Source of the DNA: Epiperipatus broadwayi
Lineage: Eukaryota > Onychophora > Udeonychophora > Euonychophora > Peripatidae
Direction of reading: 5' to 3'
Assembly (NCBI GenBank): GCA_028023455.1
Contig: JAQFVV010006208.1
Coordinates: 11,492,984 to 11,556,983 of the forward strand
DNA length: 64,000 nucleotides
The position numbers and the translations under genes were made by a program. Positions 1 through 10,562 of this stretch are shown here, in pieces; within the stretch, counting starts at the first letter, position 1, and every line of letters starts with the position of its first letter. Below the pieces are notes generated by a model. It did no database searches. It saw only the letters and a program-made list of their open reading frames with translations, and was not told the DNA's origin.

Positions 1-305
1 CTACTCTCAGTGCCATCTCATATTTCTGACCCACCTGATCACACACATGTTCAAAAAATAAATAATCACCAATGTACGAATTTCAGGCTAAACCAGCAAT
101 CATCAGTTGGTCTAGATTACTATCTCCACACATATATACAATCAGTGCTCAGCTTTATATTAAGATAGCCAATCTTCATGCTTTAATGGACAGGCTTCAA
201 ACTACTCCAACTCACAACTCTTCAGCCTTCTATTTCATTGAAAATCTGATCATGGAAAGTTCAAAGCCCATGTTAGTGCCAAGGTTGTCATCCTACTCAT
301 GTTGA
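1..305 (-). repeat. Family E ribozyme repeat, partial copy
   Basis: This is a diverged copy of a dispersed repeat seen again near 23.6, 27.8, 28.3, 35.7, 36.1, 53.8 and 60.6 kb. Shared landmarks are an ACACATG-rich start, a conserved block around 69-110, a run resembling TAATCAGTGCTCAG, and a distal block ending near 300. The conserved block reads as a hammerhead motif on the minus strand. The element has no convincing reading frame; the 77-codon frame on the plus strand is incidental. Confidence 0.7.
69..110 (-). ncRNA. Hammerhead-like motif, family E, core kept, stem II weakened
   Basis: On the minus strand CCAA-CUGAUGA opens the motif, GAAA follows stem II, and UUGG closes stem I. Stem II is reduced to about three pairs (GCU/AGC), so activity is doubtful. 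Compare the better-preserved copies at 27847, 36207 and 53864. Confidence 0.55.
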
Positions 306-1128
306 CATATTAGTCATTCTGACCCTTCATGTAAAATATATAAATAAAAAAATTGAAATATAATTAGTCCTATCTTGATATCTTGACAAAAATACGACCG
401 CGATGATAAAATTAATAAAATGAATAAAACTACTGTTTATATATATATATGATTTAACGTTGACAAAATATAATCGACAATGTATGAAGGCAATATGAAG
501 ACAATACGTACACAATGCATAATAATTCTATAAATTTATTTTTCCTGGCTTCATTTCATTCAAATTACTATTAACAATCTGATAGTTGATATTATGTAAT
601 TTGATTCTCAATATTTAATTTTTTCTTATTTAATATATGGACGCTTTAAAATTTGAGGGCCAGAATAATACCGCTTGCTGAGTTTTAGGGAATACTATCA
701 GCCCTATCAGATATTCACCACAATTCCTTTAAAGCCATTTTTATAGCGAAAATCATATTTCAAGATTCAGGCTCTAACAAAATCTACCTCCCTTTTTTTA
801 AAGATTATCTAAAGACAGTATATATAACGCTGATAAAACAACATTTTCAAACAACAAACTACCCCTCATTGATATTTATTTTCTAAATAGTTGGCAAAAA
901 AAAAAATATGATTATATTTTTTGACAGAAATTTTTTAAAATAAACTTTAAATGAAAATGATTACTTGCTACTAAATTAAACAATTGAGTGGAATACATTA
1001 AATTGTTCAATTAAATGTTATTTGAGTGTCATGTTTTCTCACCTCTTTCTTATCCCTCTCTTTTTTCTAATTTTTAAAATGAAATATAATCAATCTAGTC
1101 ATTCTCAGATAGCCTTCTGGCTGCTTAG
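306..1128. other. AT-rich sequence without recognisable gene
   Basis: No coding frame, RNA gene or repeat is recognised. Because a plus-strand exon begins at 1129, the stretch is probably an upstream intron of that gene. Confidence 0.4.
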
Positions 1129-1216
1129 CTATTCATTAGAAATAGGGTGGATCCTGACAGAGTGACAACCATGACAGTGGCAACCAGCTTGAATTCTGCT
1201 TATTTTACAGAAGAAG
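1129..1216 (+). CDS. Candidate penultimate exon of an unidentified gene
   Basis: An 88-nt open stretch follows a CCTTCTGGCTGCTTAG acceptor and ends GAAGAAG before a GTTGGT donor, which is weak. Its frame reads 29 codons with ordinary protein composition, including VDPDRVTTMTVATSLNSAYF. An in-frame TAG lies immediately upstream of the acceptor, so the exon must start there or at the next AG (1139). It ends with one spare base; joined to the exon at 2624 this gives a glycine codon and the frame stays open to a stop. I do not recognise the family. The weak donor is the main doubt. Confidence 0.45.
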
Positions 1217-2623
1217 GTTGGTTTATTTTTTAGTTATACTAACAAATACTTCAGTATTTTGAAAGAGTAAATATGTAAAATATTTGAAATAATACACTTA
1301 TTTGTCTTTTTAGAACATTCATTTATTTCATAAACAAAATATTAATACCATTAGTCAGCATGCTATTGTCAAAGCAGGAGCCACAAATAATTCTAAATAT
1401 CTTTCATGGGAAATATGATTAAAATTAATATTTCAACAGGCAAAATAGTATAAAAGTTGTTATTCAATAATTATCCCTACCCCATATTCGTGACATTTGG
1501 CTCCAAGGAATGGATGCTGAAATATAAGGATTATAAAAGACTATATATAATGTTTTTAATACACACCCAAATATATAAGATTGTGTAATAATGTATTCTA
1601 TGAATTAAAAATTTAAACTTGTAGAAAATGAACTTTTATTAATTTCTATTTTTTTCTTTATTTAATATTATTTTTGAATTGTGGATAACTGAAATCATGA
1701 TATTGGGGGATCTCTCTCTCTCTATATATATATATATTTAAATAATTCCAATCATAGTTGTGAAGTTTTATATATTTATATAACATAGATGTTGGCAATC
1801 AGCAATCTTGTTTTATGTGGGTCCCTGATAATTAAATTTGTATACATTCATAGGAGTGGAAGTTATAATTTGAATATATTTCTCTCTACAATTGACTATA
1901 TTAAAATAATCCAACTACCAATAGAAACATGGAATATGTAAATAAATAAATAAACATCACAACTATTATTTTTTTATGTCCAGTATGCAGAAATATTTTT
2001 ATAATTAGTCTTTCTTGAAGTTAAGAAATGATTAAATAACCGAATTGGTAGAAACAAGAAGGTTTTTATTATAGGCTGATTGATATTTTTCACTTTTCTC
2101 AATCAGAAACAATGATGACTTTTGAGTCTGGTCTATGGGGATTTTCTTCTAGTAATCCTGATTATTGACTCACTATATTCCATATGAATTTAAGTAATTT
2201 AAACTTGTTTAAATTAATCAATATAGCCAGGAATTAAATAAAAATTAGATAAAGAAATGTAATGTAGTTATAATAATGAGATTAAATCTTTTTTTTTTTT
2301 TTTTGCTAATTTAAGTTTATGATAAAAGCTGCCATTATCTTAAAATTTCCCAAACAAATTATGAGATCATTGATTTAAAATTGAGGATAGAAATAATAAA
2401 ATTTTAATTTAAGTAACTTTAGTTCATATAAAATTATTAGCAGCATAATGCACAAAATCATTTTTTTCTCCAAATATCTTATCATTATGACAAACTACAA
2501 TGATTATAAGAATTTTAATCTATAAAATTTAATACTAATATATTGGTTGTTGTGTGTGATCAAAGTGAATTTTCAATTATTTATTGTATGGAATAAAAAT
2601 GACATTTTTTTTTGCTTTTACAG
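1217..2623 (+). other. Putative last intron of the 1129-2673 gene
   Basis: About 1.4 kb of AT-rich sequence lies between the two candidate exons. It carries CT and TA microsatellite runs near 1715-1740 and a T-run near 2289. No coding segment or familiar repeat is seen. The 3' end has a T-rich tract followed by TTTGCTTTTACAG, a good acceptor. Confidence 0.4.
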
Positions 2624-2673
2624 GTATTAATGAAAGCATTGATCGCCTTGTAAAGATTCTGGATGAAAATTAG
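2624..2673 (+). CDS. Candidate terminal coding exon of an unidentified gene
   Basis: After a strong acceptor (long T-tract then TTTTACAG) the frame reads GINESIDRLVKILDEN and stops at TAG 2671-2673; its first glycine is split with the exon ending at 1216. The composition, a short amphipathic helix with charged residues, is typical of a real C-terminus. A 3' UTR of about 85 nt with AATAAA follows. The protein family is not recognised, and no upstream exons other than 1129-1216 lie in the window. Confidence 0.55.
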
Positions 2674-2734
2674 ATAATGTTCTTTACATTAATTGACTTT
2701 TAATTCTACAATCAAAAGATAATATTGTATGAGA

Positions 2735-2740
2735 AATAAA
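2735..2740 (+). terminator. Polyadenylation signal AATAAA
   Basis: A canonical AATAAA lies 62 nt after the stop codon at 2671-2673 and is followed by a T-rich downstream stretch (from 2760). It is consistent with cleavage near 2755-2760, which ends the plus-strand gene. Confidence 0.5.
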
Positions 2741-3429
2741 CCCTGTACTGACTGAACACTTTTTTCATGAATGTCACCTTTTTATTTTTAGATGATGTAG
2801 CTTTAAGTAAGTCACTATCCTATGATGTCACCAATCTTACAAAATGGCCACCATTTTAAAAAAAAGATAACTGTTTTGTTTCAAAATTGTTTCTTAAAAC
2901 GTTGTTGTGAATAATTAATTGTAGATCAAAATCGTGGACATAAATTGATAATAATCACTATGGTAAATTATTTTATAAAGGTTCATCATTAACCAAAGTA
3001 AAGGTGTATATACTAAAATTATTTATACATATCATTTCTACCATTTTTCCAAATTGTAAACATATATTACATATACCAATGCAATACTTCTTTATTCACC
3101 CAAGAGAATCACTTACTTATACACATAGTTTTAAAATCATTTCAGCATTCTTCAGTTCCTTTTTGGCTCAAAAATACCACAGACCAGAACCTTCATTTTA
3201 CTTTGGCTGCTCTATTTTTCCTCACCTTGTATCTCTGCTGATTCATACAGACTGCTGTCTTCTTCCACTGTTTAACCTTTTCTTCTATTATATAGAAACA
3301 CAGATTTGATTTCTCTATTTCTATTACAATTACTTCCAGTTTTCAGCTCCCCAAATGGTTTCCATGCCTACAAACTTCAATAACACCAGACAGTTTTATC
3401 ATTCTTATTTGCTTTAACATTAATCCTGT

Positions 3430-4130
3430 TGCCGCTATTTTTTAATCAAATCGTACCTCATTTCTTCTGAAATTTTATTACTCTAATTTTATGGTTTATA
3501 TTTTCTTTATTATTTGGAACTAACAATAACATATATATCCATTGCTCATGACCCATTAACATTTCTAATGTTGATAAACCATTGTGACAGTTACTGCTTC
3601 ACAAATATCATTATGGTTATTTTAAAACAGTTTGTTACTTTTTCAATGAATCCATTAGATATAGAATAATACAGTTGTGTCAAAATATGATGTATTTTCT
3701 TATACCTAAAAAAAATTATTTTGAAATAACAAAGTTCACATCCATTATTTGAAATTAGTATTTTAGGCTAACTATGGTGCATGAATAAATCATTAAGTAT
3801 TTTTGTGATATCCAGTGCATTAGTATTTTTCATGACATAATATTCCTCTCACTTAGAGCAAGTATCAATAATAAGCATCAATAATCACCAAAATGATATG
3901 GCCGTTAAAAGAACCAGTATGGTTCGTGTATATATGTTGCCAAAGTTTAACAGCCTGAAGCAATGACTTAAATTTTTTGGTGATAATCTAGCTGTTGATG
4001 ACAAAATACAGACAACTTAATGTTTTGTTCAATATGATTGCACATACCTAGCTACCACACATATGATCTTGCTAACACTTTCGCTCTATTAATGTCAGGT
4101 GTCTTCTTGCATTTGGTATCAATACTTGGT
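3430..4130 (-). pseudogene. Gypsy integrase remnant
   Basis: On the minus strand the zinc-finger region reads LARSYVW followed by a VFCHQQ segment (about 4085 to 3990), matching the HHCC finger upstream of Gypsy integrases. The catalytic core follows as HTGSFNGHIILVIIDAY (about 3934-3872). A LPKILISNNG segment (about 3770-3745) occupies the place of the usual LP..IVSDNG. A SNGF.EK segment (about 3670-3640) corresponds to the usual HP.SNG.AE. Several stops interrupt it. The first core Asp position appears kept and the second is Asn, so the copy is catalytically dead. Confidence 0.75.
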
Positions 4131-4495
4131 CCATCATTAAAGTGCATTTTATGCACATAAATAAACTGTCATGGAAATTCCAAATTTGCAATATTATATA
4201 ATTAAGTCAGCAATGAAAGCACCCTTTCTTAACCCATTTATTTAATAGTTAATCACCAGTATTATTTTTCTTTCACTTAACTACCATAATATTATTTGAC
4301 ATAATGTCTATATAATTTACATCTGTAGCAAATTTCTTATACTTGTACCTGACTAGTATTCAAATCAATCCATCAATATGTCTAATGGTTTTCTTTCTGG
4401 TTGAGCTCAAAATCATATGAAGTGAGTATATTCCTCCATCTGAACATCTGTTGGCTAAAGCAATAAGATATTTGCTTTAAGTTTGCAAAAACTTC

Positions 4496-4999
4496 TAATA
4501 CAGGCTTATGTAAGTAATATTTACTGAGGCTATAACCTCGATAATATGCGTATAAAATGCAATAGTAGGGACCTCTACAGGTGTTTTAACCACAAGCTTA
4601 TGCTATGGAAGAAAAGAGGGGAACCCTTCTTTACTTCAACCTACTTTCTATTTAAATAGGTGAAGCTGAAGCGGTTAGATCTGCGAGCGTGAAGCTATTC
4701 AATACTTCACTGATTAAGTCCACATTTCTTATTACACATTAATACTCGTGAAATCTTTTGATTTACGAGTCAATGGAAAGATTTTAGATCTAACCACTTC
4801 GCTTCACCTATTTAAATAGAAAGTAGGTTGAAGTAAAGAAGGGTTCCCCTCTTTTCTTCCATAGTGTAAGCTTGTGGTTAAAACACCTGTAGAGGTCCCT
4901 ACTATCGCATTTTATACACATAATATCGAGGTTATAGCCTCAGTAAATATTACTTATGTAATCAATATGCATTTAATAAATTTATAATACAGGCTTATG
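4496..4999. mobile_element. Family P palindromic element with 15-bp target duplication
   Basis: Two arms of about 170 nt (about 4511-4681 and 4788-4960) are near-perfect inverted copies around a 105-nt spacer. The element is bounded by the direct repeat TAATACAGGCTTATG at 4496-4510 and 4985-4999. It interrupts the Gypsy RNase H frame: the homologous protein resumes on the other side at about 4495. A 15-bp duplication is too long for common cut-and-paste transposons and fits target-primed insertion. Other copies are at 14423, 32828 and 41915. No hammerhead core is visible in this family. Confidence 0.75.
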
Positions 5000-5197
5000 A
5001 TTCATGTAAGTGTGCTCATACAAATACTGCTGAAATTTTCTATCTGCAAGTATAATATCCAGATTTTCTTTACCCATCTGGCTATAGTTATTTTCAGCCA
5101 TGGATAATATTCTGTATGCATAATTGGGCATTCCTTCTATTGCTTTGATATTAGATAACAATTTCAACAAATTCTTAGACATCTCTATGATGTACAA
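4982..5197 (-). pseudogene. Gypsy RNase H fragment
   Basis: A 71-codon minus-strand frame reads SMAENNYSQMGKE and RKFQQYLYEHTYMNHKPVL-like sequence. This is the conserved stretch (S.AE.NYSQ.EKE ... F.QYLYG ... DHKPL) linking reverse transcriptase to RNase H in Ty3/Gypsy elements. The next conserved piece, a .FRWRNILTSYDFEL segment corresponding to the RLQRWA...YD.E motif, is found at about 4470-4410 beyond the palindromic insertion. The open frame is a chance survival and not a gene. Confidence 0.75.
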
Positions 5198-5266
5198 CAG
5201 GTGATTAATAATTAATAAACTTTTTGTTTTATTAAAATCTCATCATTTCATTTCTGTTATTGTTTT

Positions 5267-6553
5267 CATGGTACTGTTCTATTAGATTGCGTCAGCCACT
5301 TTATGGTGCTATTTAAATGCTGTTTATGTGACCACCACCTTCTAGGCCTATATATCTATGCAAAAGCACAGAAATAGACCATTTAAACATGGCAGCCAAT
5401 GCTGAGTGTATTATTTCTATGCTATAAAGCACAGAAAGATACCATTTATCAGTGGCCACAGTTCAATGTTCACTACAGTATTGTGTGAGAATGTCTGGAA
5501 TTCAGCCTGCCACAACTCTTCAAATATGCATGTCAAAGAAATTAGCTTACAAGATATTTCACATACTATTACCTCCTAACAATTGTCAACCTGTCACCAC
5601 ACTTCCCTACTCAATGTGGAACCTTCAAAAAATTCGGAAAGGGTACGTCCAAGCAAGATTTTAACAAACTCATGTGAAAAGTCACATTTTCAAGAGAACA
5701 TGTCCATGACAAATAAAATGGCTGACAGTTCAAAATCAGGGCAACTTCCATCCACAAAAGCTAGCATGCATGAGGAATCAATTAATTATACTGTAATAGA
5801 ATCTTTGCAATAAGTTAGGTCAATTGATAAAGTTTTAATTCTTGTGGATGTGAAAAGACATACCATCTGCCCTACATGGCAGGACTAAGATGAAATTTTT
5901 GGCCACTTGTAGTTAAAGCTTTTTAAATTTTTAGTAGTGTAAAATTGTTCTCCAGTAAATTACGGAAATTGAATAAGGAATCAATGAATTACATTAAGCC
6001 TTTGGAAAATAATGGATGACTGTAAAAATTCTCGTACTTCTATCCAGAGACCAAAAGAAATTGTCCAAAGAATACATTTATTAATCTTTAAAAAAAAAAA
6101 AAGTAAAAAACCAATTGAGTTGGAATTATTAATCGTTCTTAATAGGTGTGCCATTAATATCCATACACACATTCTTTCAAAGATAACTATTGTAATAAAT
6201 CACTAAATAACTAAATAATTATTTTTCCTTTCCAAAAATGACCCAAAAAAGTAAAAGACAGTTTAATAATTAAAGCATTATCAGCATTTTTGCCACCACG
6301 ATGTAGTTGTAAATGGGGGAGAAAGGTTTTGCCACAGGGGGAATTCTACTATAATAGAGCATTTGCAATAATGTATGTTCATGTAAAATTGTTCCAGTAA
6401 ATGTTATTAAGGAAATAAATGAATTATGTTAACCCATATGATTCTTATTCTTTCACAAAAAACAGGGTGGGCCCGGTAACATTATATTTATGTGTTTTTG
6501 CATAGCAACAATGCCATCAAGTGGCTGACATGATCTATTAGAACAGTACCATT
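5267..6553. mobile_element. Element of about 1.3 kb with inverted ends inside the Gypsy copy
   Basis: The ends are inverted copies: ATGGTACTGTTCTATTAGAT at 5268 mirrors the sequence ending at about 6553, and the similarity continues for about 35-40 nt into GTCAGCCACTT. The interior has an imperfect direct duplication (about 5790-6000 against 6340-6450). Two overlapping 70-76 codon frames at 5452-5813 resemble no family I know. The target duplication is unclear. It is probably a non-autonomous DNA transposon of unknown superfamily inserted between the RT and RNase H parts of the Gypsy copy. Confidence 0.5.
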
Positions 6554-6589
6554 TTTACTTAAGTAAATCATGATGTTTTTTAGGTTTAC

Positions 6590-7330
6590 GTGCACTTTCA
6601 ACAACATTAACCTTTTCTGGATTTGGATACTTCCTTTTACTATTAATCACATGACCTAACAACTTAATCTCAGTAAGAGTCAAATTCTCTTTAGTACATT
6701 CAGATGATCTCCAAATATCTATAAGCACTTAAACTTTGTTTGCATGTAGCCCTAGTTCTGCTTCCATTTCAGATGTAATTAATATGTTGCCAAGAAATGG
6801 GATAACTTCTACCTCTTGTAACTGCCTCTCCATCTTCACCTGAAACACATTTGAGATGATCATTATTCCATACAGAAGCTTATTATATTTAAACCATATT
6901 TAAATGTGTACTCATTATCAGAGGTTCAGCTATTATCATAGTTACTGGAATCTGATGAAAAGTGTACTGTAATTTAGGCTTACCTAAAGAATAATGCTCT
7001 TTGTAGTGAAGTTAAAACTTCTCAAACATTTGGTACAGAATACACCTTGCTATTTATCTATGATCACTTGCTAATCACCACACAGGTAAATCATCCCATT
7101 AAGTTTTAATATGCCTATTACCAGTGCTGCCCAGATTATTTCATGTACACTGGTTAAATTATATCTTCATCATTAAATCTTCAAAAGCTTCTTCTACCTT
7201 AGGCACTCTTCATTAGCTCAATATCTATTCGCTGTACATTTTGTTTTGCTGGACCAAACTTAAAACAATTCTGCAAATCTCTCCCAAATCTCTGATTCAA
7301 GTTTTACTTGTTTAACTCCTTTTTTAATTA
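6590..7330 (-). pseudogene. Gypsy reverse transcriptase remnant
   Basis: Minus-strand segments in order are LK.NG.I.LCGD (about 7140-7084), F.QIPV (about 6960) and a Y.KLLYGI..ISNVFQ.K segment matching the R.PFGI..AP..FQ motif. A degraded IPFLGNILIT follows in the place of VYLDDILI, and then LLGHVINSKRKYPNP (about 6664-6618). The catalytic YLDD box is lost (FLGN) and several frame changes are needed. A protease-to-RT linker resembling the usual LYIV...LLGR.WL lies at about 7520-7380. Confidence 0.75.
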
Positions 7331-7379
7331 TTCCCAATGATTGAAATTAATTTCTACCAAAATTGGGCTTATATCTTTT

Positions 7380-8090
7380 GAGACTATATGTAAAGGCAGG
7401 TTTCTTGCTTATTTACTGATGCATTTATGATCTCAACCATGTCTATATGATGTCCATTCATATCACCTGCTACTAAATCTGCATGTTTAGCTATTGGAAT
7501 AATTTTCCACTGTCAATTTCCATTTTAAGTTTATTTTCCAAACAACAACATCAAGTTATACTTGAACAATTAATTCCTTTGACATTTGGGTTGTTTTTTT
7601 TTACATTAGATTTTTGTTTACTATTTCTACCCTAGACTGATAGTTAGGCATAAAACTGCTTTTATTTTTTGATTTTTAATAAAAAAAATGACTCATAATA
7701 CTACATATGTGATAGTGGTTATTCTTATTTTTATACCATTTTTTTAAAGTATCATATTCTGCCACAACCATAGCATATTCTAGTGCTGATAGTACTACTT
7801 CCAATTTAATTTTTTTTTTTTTTCTGAGTCCAGCTTATTAATAATCACTTGGGGTATGTTATCTCTGTAACACTTTAGAACTCACATACTTGTTCTACTA
7901 CAGCTTCATATGCTGAACATCTTTCAACAGCCTTTGAATAGATTAATTCAGTTCCACTCAACAGCTGCAGCCTGCACTTACTATTAATCATCCATCACAA
8001 TAATTGATCAAATAGTATATCTAGTAATAAAGTTATATTCTTTGGCAAATATTATATAGTCCTACATCAAAATTCTACATATATTTCTTT
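7380..8090 (-). other. Probable upstream part of the Gypsy pol remnant
   Basis: The sequence continues the minus-strand Gypsy copy toward protease and gag, but only the segment below about 7530 shows residues I can match. From 7530 to 8090 I see AT-rich DNA with T-runs and no motif. An LTR is not recognised. Confidence 0.4.
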
Positions 8091-8133
8091 ACTGAGTGGC
8101 ATCTATTCTTAAATTGCTGACACATGCTACAGG

Positions 8134-8605
8134 AAAACAGGCAAAACTCTCTATACTTATTCCCACTCAGTGCAAGCCAGAGTAATCAATGGATGCCAGA
8201 AGGCTTGTGTATAAAATCCTCATCTAGTGTCTACTCATCCAATATCCCCAGACTAGTTTCTGGCTTGTGGCCTTTGTCAATGAGGAGCCTTAGATCTGAG
8301 ATCATTGCACCTAGATCTCAGGATCTAATACAACCCTCCAGTAGCCACCTTTTATCTCTACTTAACTAATAAACTATGAGACTTAAATTGAAAACACTAT
8401 AATATTTTCAATCCAAGCTCATCAGCTTATAGTCATATAGGTCTGAACTCAGTTCAGTACCTATACCTTTTGGTATCTTTGGTTCTTTAATAACCATAGC
8501 CACCACTATCTCATTAGGCAGGATTGGTTTTAAGCCAATAAACATCACATGATCACCATTTCTTATGCTTGTTCTTAACTGCTATTAAAACAGGCAAAAC
8601 TCTTT
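8134..8605 (-). mobile_element. Family A pseudo-LTR unit, flanked by terminal direct repeats
   Basis: A complete family A unit in minus orientation begins and ends with the same AAAACAGGCAAAACTCT block (about 8134 and 8588). This is the partially tandem arrangement expected of Penelope-type pseudo-LTRs. It contains one degenerate hammerhead and no reading frame of its own. The 81-codon frame at 8124 is a by-product that recurs in other copies of the family at 48.6 and 61.8 kb. Confidence 0.65.
8246..8285 (-). ncRNA. Degenerate hammerhead, family A
   Basis: Stem II (GGCC-ACA-AGCC), GAAAC, UAGUC and the UGGGG strand are retained. The core reads UUGACAA instead of CUGAUGA, so it is not expected to cleave. 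Confidence 0.6.
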
Positions 8606-8873
8606 ACATGCCTAGTTATTATAAAAGCTATCAGCTGAAAAAAAATAAAGACAATAACTAAAAAGATTATATGTTCAATAACATTTTTTACAAACAGAAA
8701 AAACTAAAGGATAATAGTAATGAATTAGAAAAAATACATAATTCTAAATATTTTGATCAGATTATTAAAAAGGTACTGAAGCATAATGAATGCAAATAAA
8801 TAAAAATACTTATTACAGATATAAATTAATATAGAAGCACTCAAAAAACTTTACTTCTTTTCTTATTATTTTG
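8606..8873. other. AT-rich spacer
   Basis: Nothing recognised; A-rich with short homopolymer runs. Confidence 0.3.
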
Positions 8874-9676
8874 TAATTCAATAAATAGGAATGTTCACTA
8901 TATAGGAATGATTAATACAGTTATAGATAAAACCACAACCTAGCACTACCTTTGATTAAACGGGACATCATTTGAAGCACAAAGTCAGATTTGTAAGTGA
9001 ACAAACATATAACTTAATTAATATGCGAATTTATACATTTACATATACTACTTGCATGATAAAACAACACATTAATTTTTTTTGTTTATTGCATGTTGTT
9101 ATTTGCGATAAACTATGGTTCTTCAAATTTTCCCTTTTGATTGTTGCGCTCAGCGCAAACCACTTTGATATTAATCGGATAGAAATTGTGACCAGAATCG
9201 ATCTTATGCCGAAGAATACTAACCATTTTGATATTAATGAGATCGAAATTGTGACCAGAATCAATCTCATGTTCCAAGAGTATGATGTATATATATTAGC
9301 ATGCTAAAATAAATCCTAGCATAAAATTAGTATTCTTCGGCATAAGATCGATTCTGGTCACAATTTCTATCCGATTAATATCAAAGTGGTTTGCGCTGAG
9401 CGTAACGATAAAAAAAAAAAAGTCAATGAAGTGTGGCTTATTGCAAATAATACCCATGTGATAAACAAAAAGAGATTCATGAGTTGCTCTAACATGGAAG
9501 TGGTATATGTAAATATATAAATTTGCATATTAATTAAGTTCAATGTTCATTCACTTATAAATCTGACTTTGGTCTATGAATATGATTTGCCCGGTTGAAA
9601 GTAGTGCCAAACTGTAAATTTATCTATAACTGTATTAATCTTTCCTATATAGTGAACATTCCCATTTATTGAATTA
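8874..9676. repeat. Imperfect palindrome of about 800 bp
   Basis: The left end (around 8880-8930, AATGTTCACTATATAGGAAT) returns as its reverse complement at 9620-9668, and successive blocks keep matching inward. The best-conserved inner arms are 9161-9216 and about 9345-9400 (GTGACCAGAATCGATCTTAT). The left arm carries an extra partly duplicated block (about 9222-9270). The centre is near 9300. Overlapping 111- and 79-codon frames on opposite strands are created by the symmetry. No transposase, ribozyme core or target duplication is visible. Confidence 0.75.
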
Positions 9677-9679
9677 ATA

Positions 9680-10470
9680 TAGCAAAACTCATTAAAGTTT
9701 ATGATATAGCTGTAAAGTTGTAATGAGGAAATATAATTATTTGGTTGCAGTTTTATTGTCTAATTATTGTAGCTGTTTTAAAGTAAAAAACAACAACATA
9801 ACACCCTCAAAACTGCATCTTAACCACTTTATAGAAGAGCATACAGTTTAGTATAAAAAGATGAATATTAAATCACCAAATACATGATTAAAAAATGATA
9901 TTGTAAGAATTAAATGGTAAAATAGATCTGGATTAAGCATGTTGTTAAAAGAGATGACAATACAAGGATAGCTGAAACTCTAGACTGAATCTCAAAATAT
10001 TTCATTTTAGATGGATACTCACAATGTTTGGTGAAGTGATATGCATAAGTCAATCATATATTGTAAGTTGCAATTTAGTTCATTTGCATGGCAAGTAGAA
10101 AAAAAAAATTTATGCTCTCAATATTTTCAGAAATATAAATTTCAAGTTAACCATCTTGTATCACTTTTATTTGTGTTCATACTTCTGATACTCATGAATT
10201 TTTGTTACCATTATCAGAGTTTAATTATAATTAGCTTTTAAACGTTAACTGAACTATCGCATTTTGTTTCAATAAGTTACTCAACATGCTTTCTCCCATA
10301 GATATACAATGATTGATAGAGGAAACAAAATTAATTAGACATACCTTAAATATAATCCATAGAAAAAGATCACAGGAATTTTTTTTAGGAGTTTTTCTTT
10401 TAATCAATACTTTTGTGAATTCAATTTGCAAACATTTGTTACACATATTTGCTCATTTTTAATTAAAAGA
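9680..10470. other. AT-rich sequence without recognisable gene
   Basis: Short frames at 10041 (plus) and 10231 (minus) have composition and start context typical of chance. No splice-bounded exon or repeat was recognised. Confidence 0.35.
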
Positions 10471-10562
10471 GTTGGTGGCCGAGTGATTAGCACAGCTGCC
10501 TTACAAGCAGTTGTGCCCGGGTTCGCTTCCCGGCTGATGCTTTGACACATAGAAAAAAAAGA
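10471..10562 (+). mobile_element. tRNA-derived SINE
   Basis: A tRNA-like head contains an A box in GTGGCCGAGTGATTAG and a B box in GGGTTCGCTTCCCGG. It is followed by GATGCTTTGACACATAG and an A-run. Related copies are at 20966, 25244, 30199, 38978, 52124 and 52818. The D-arm resembles tRNA-Leu/Ser types, but the molecule lacks a proper acceptor stem, so it is a SINE and not a tRNA gene. Confidence 0.8.

Larger units (their letters stand above)
3000..8090 (-). mobile_element. Degenerate Ty3/Gypsy LTR retrotransposon with two later insertions
   Basis: Reading the minus strand from about 7.6 kb to 3.4 kb gives, in correct pol order, a protease tail, reverse transcriptase, RNase H and integrase. 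All are full of stops and frame changes, so this is an old dead copy. A palindromic repeat (4511-4984) and an inverted-terminus element (5267-6553) were inserted later and split the RNase H and RT-RNase H regions. LTRs are not identified, so outer limits are approximate. The 101-codon plus-strand frame at 3004 is antisense noise. Confidence 0.8.

Noticed and set aside
3004-3309. 101-codon plus-strand frame and similar long frames (8972, 16225-16679, 32309, 44406, 53748)
   Set aside because: They lie antisense to, or within, retroelement remnants, palindromes or low-complexity DNA; none has a motif, splice support or start context.
8124-8369. Recurrent reading frame SASQSNQWMPEGLCIKS in family A copies (8.1, 48.6, 61.8 kb)
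   Set aside because: The similarity between frames only reflects nucleotide similarity of the repeat; the frame breaks in other copies and shows no codon-level conservation.
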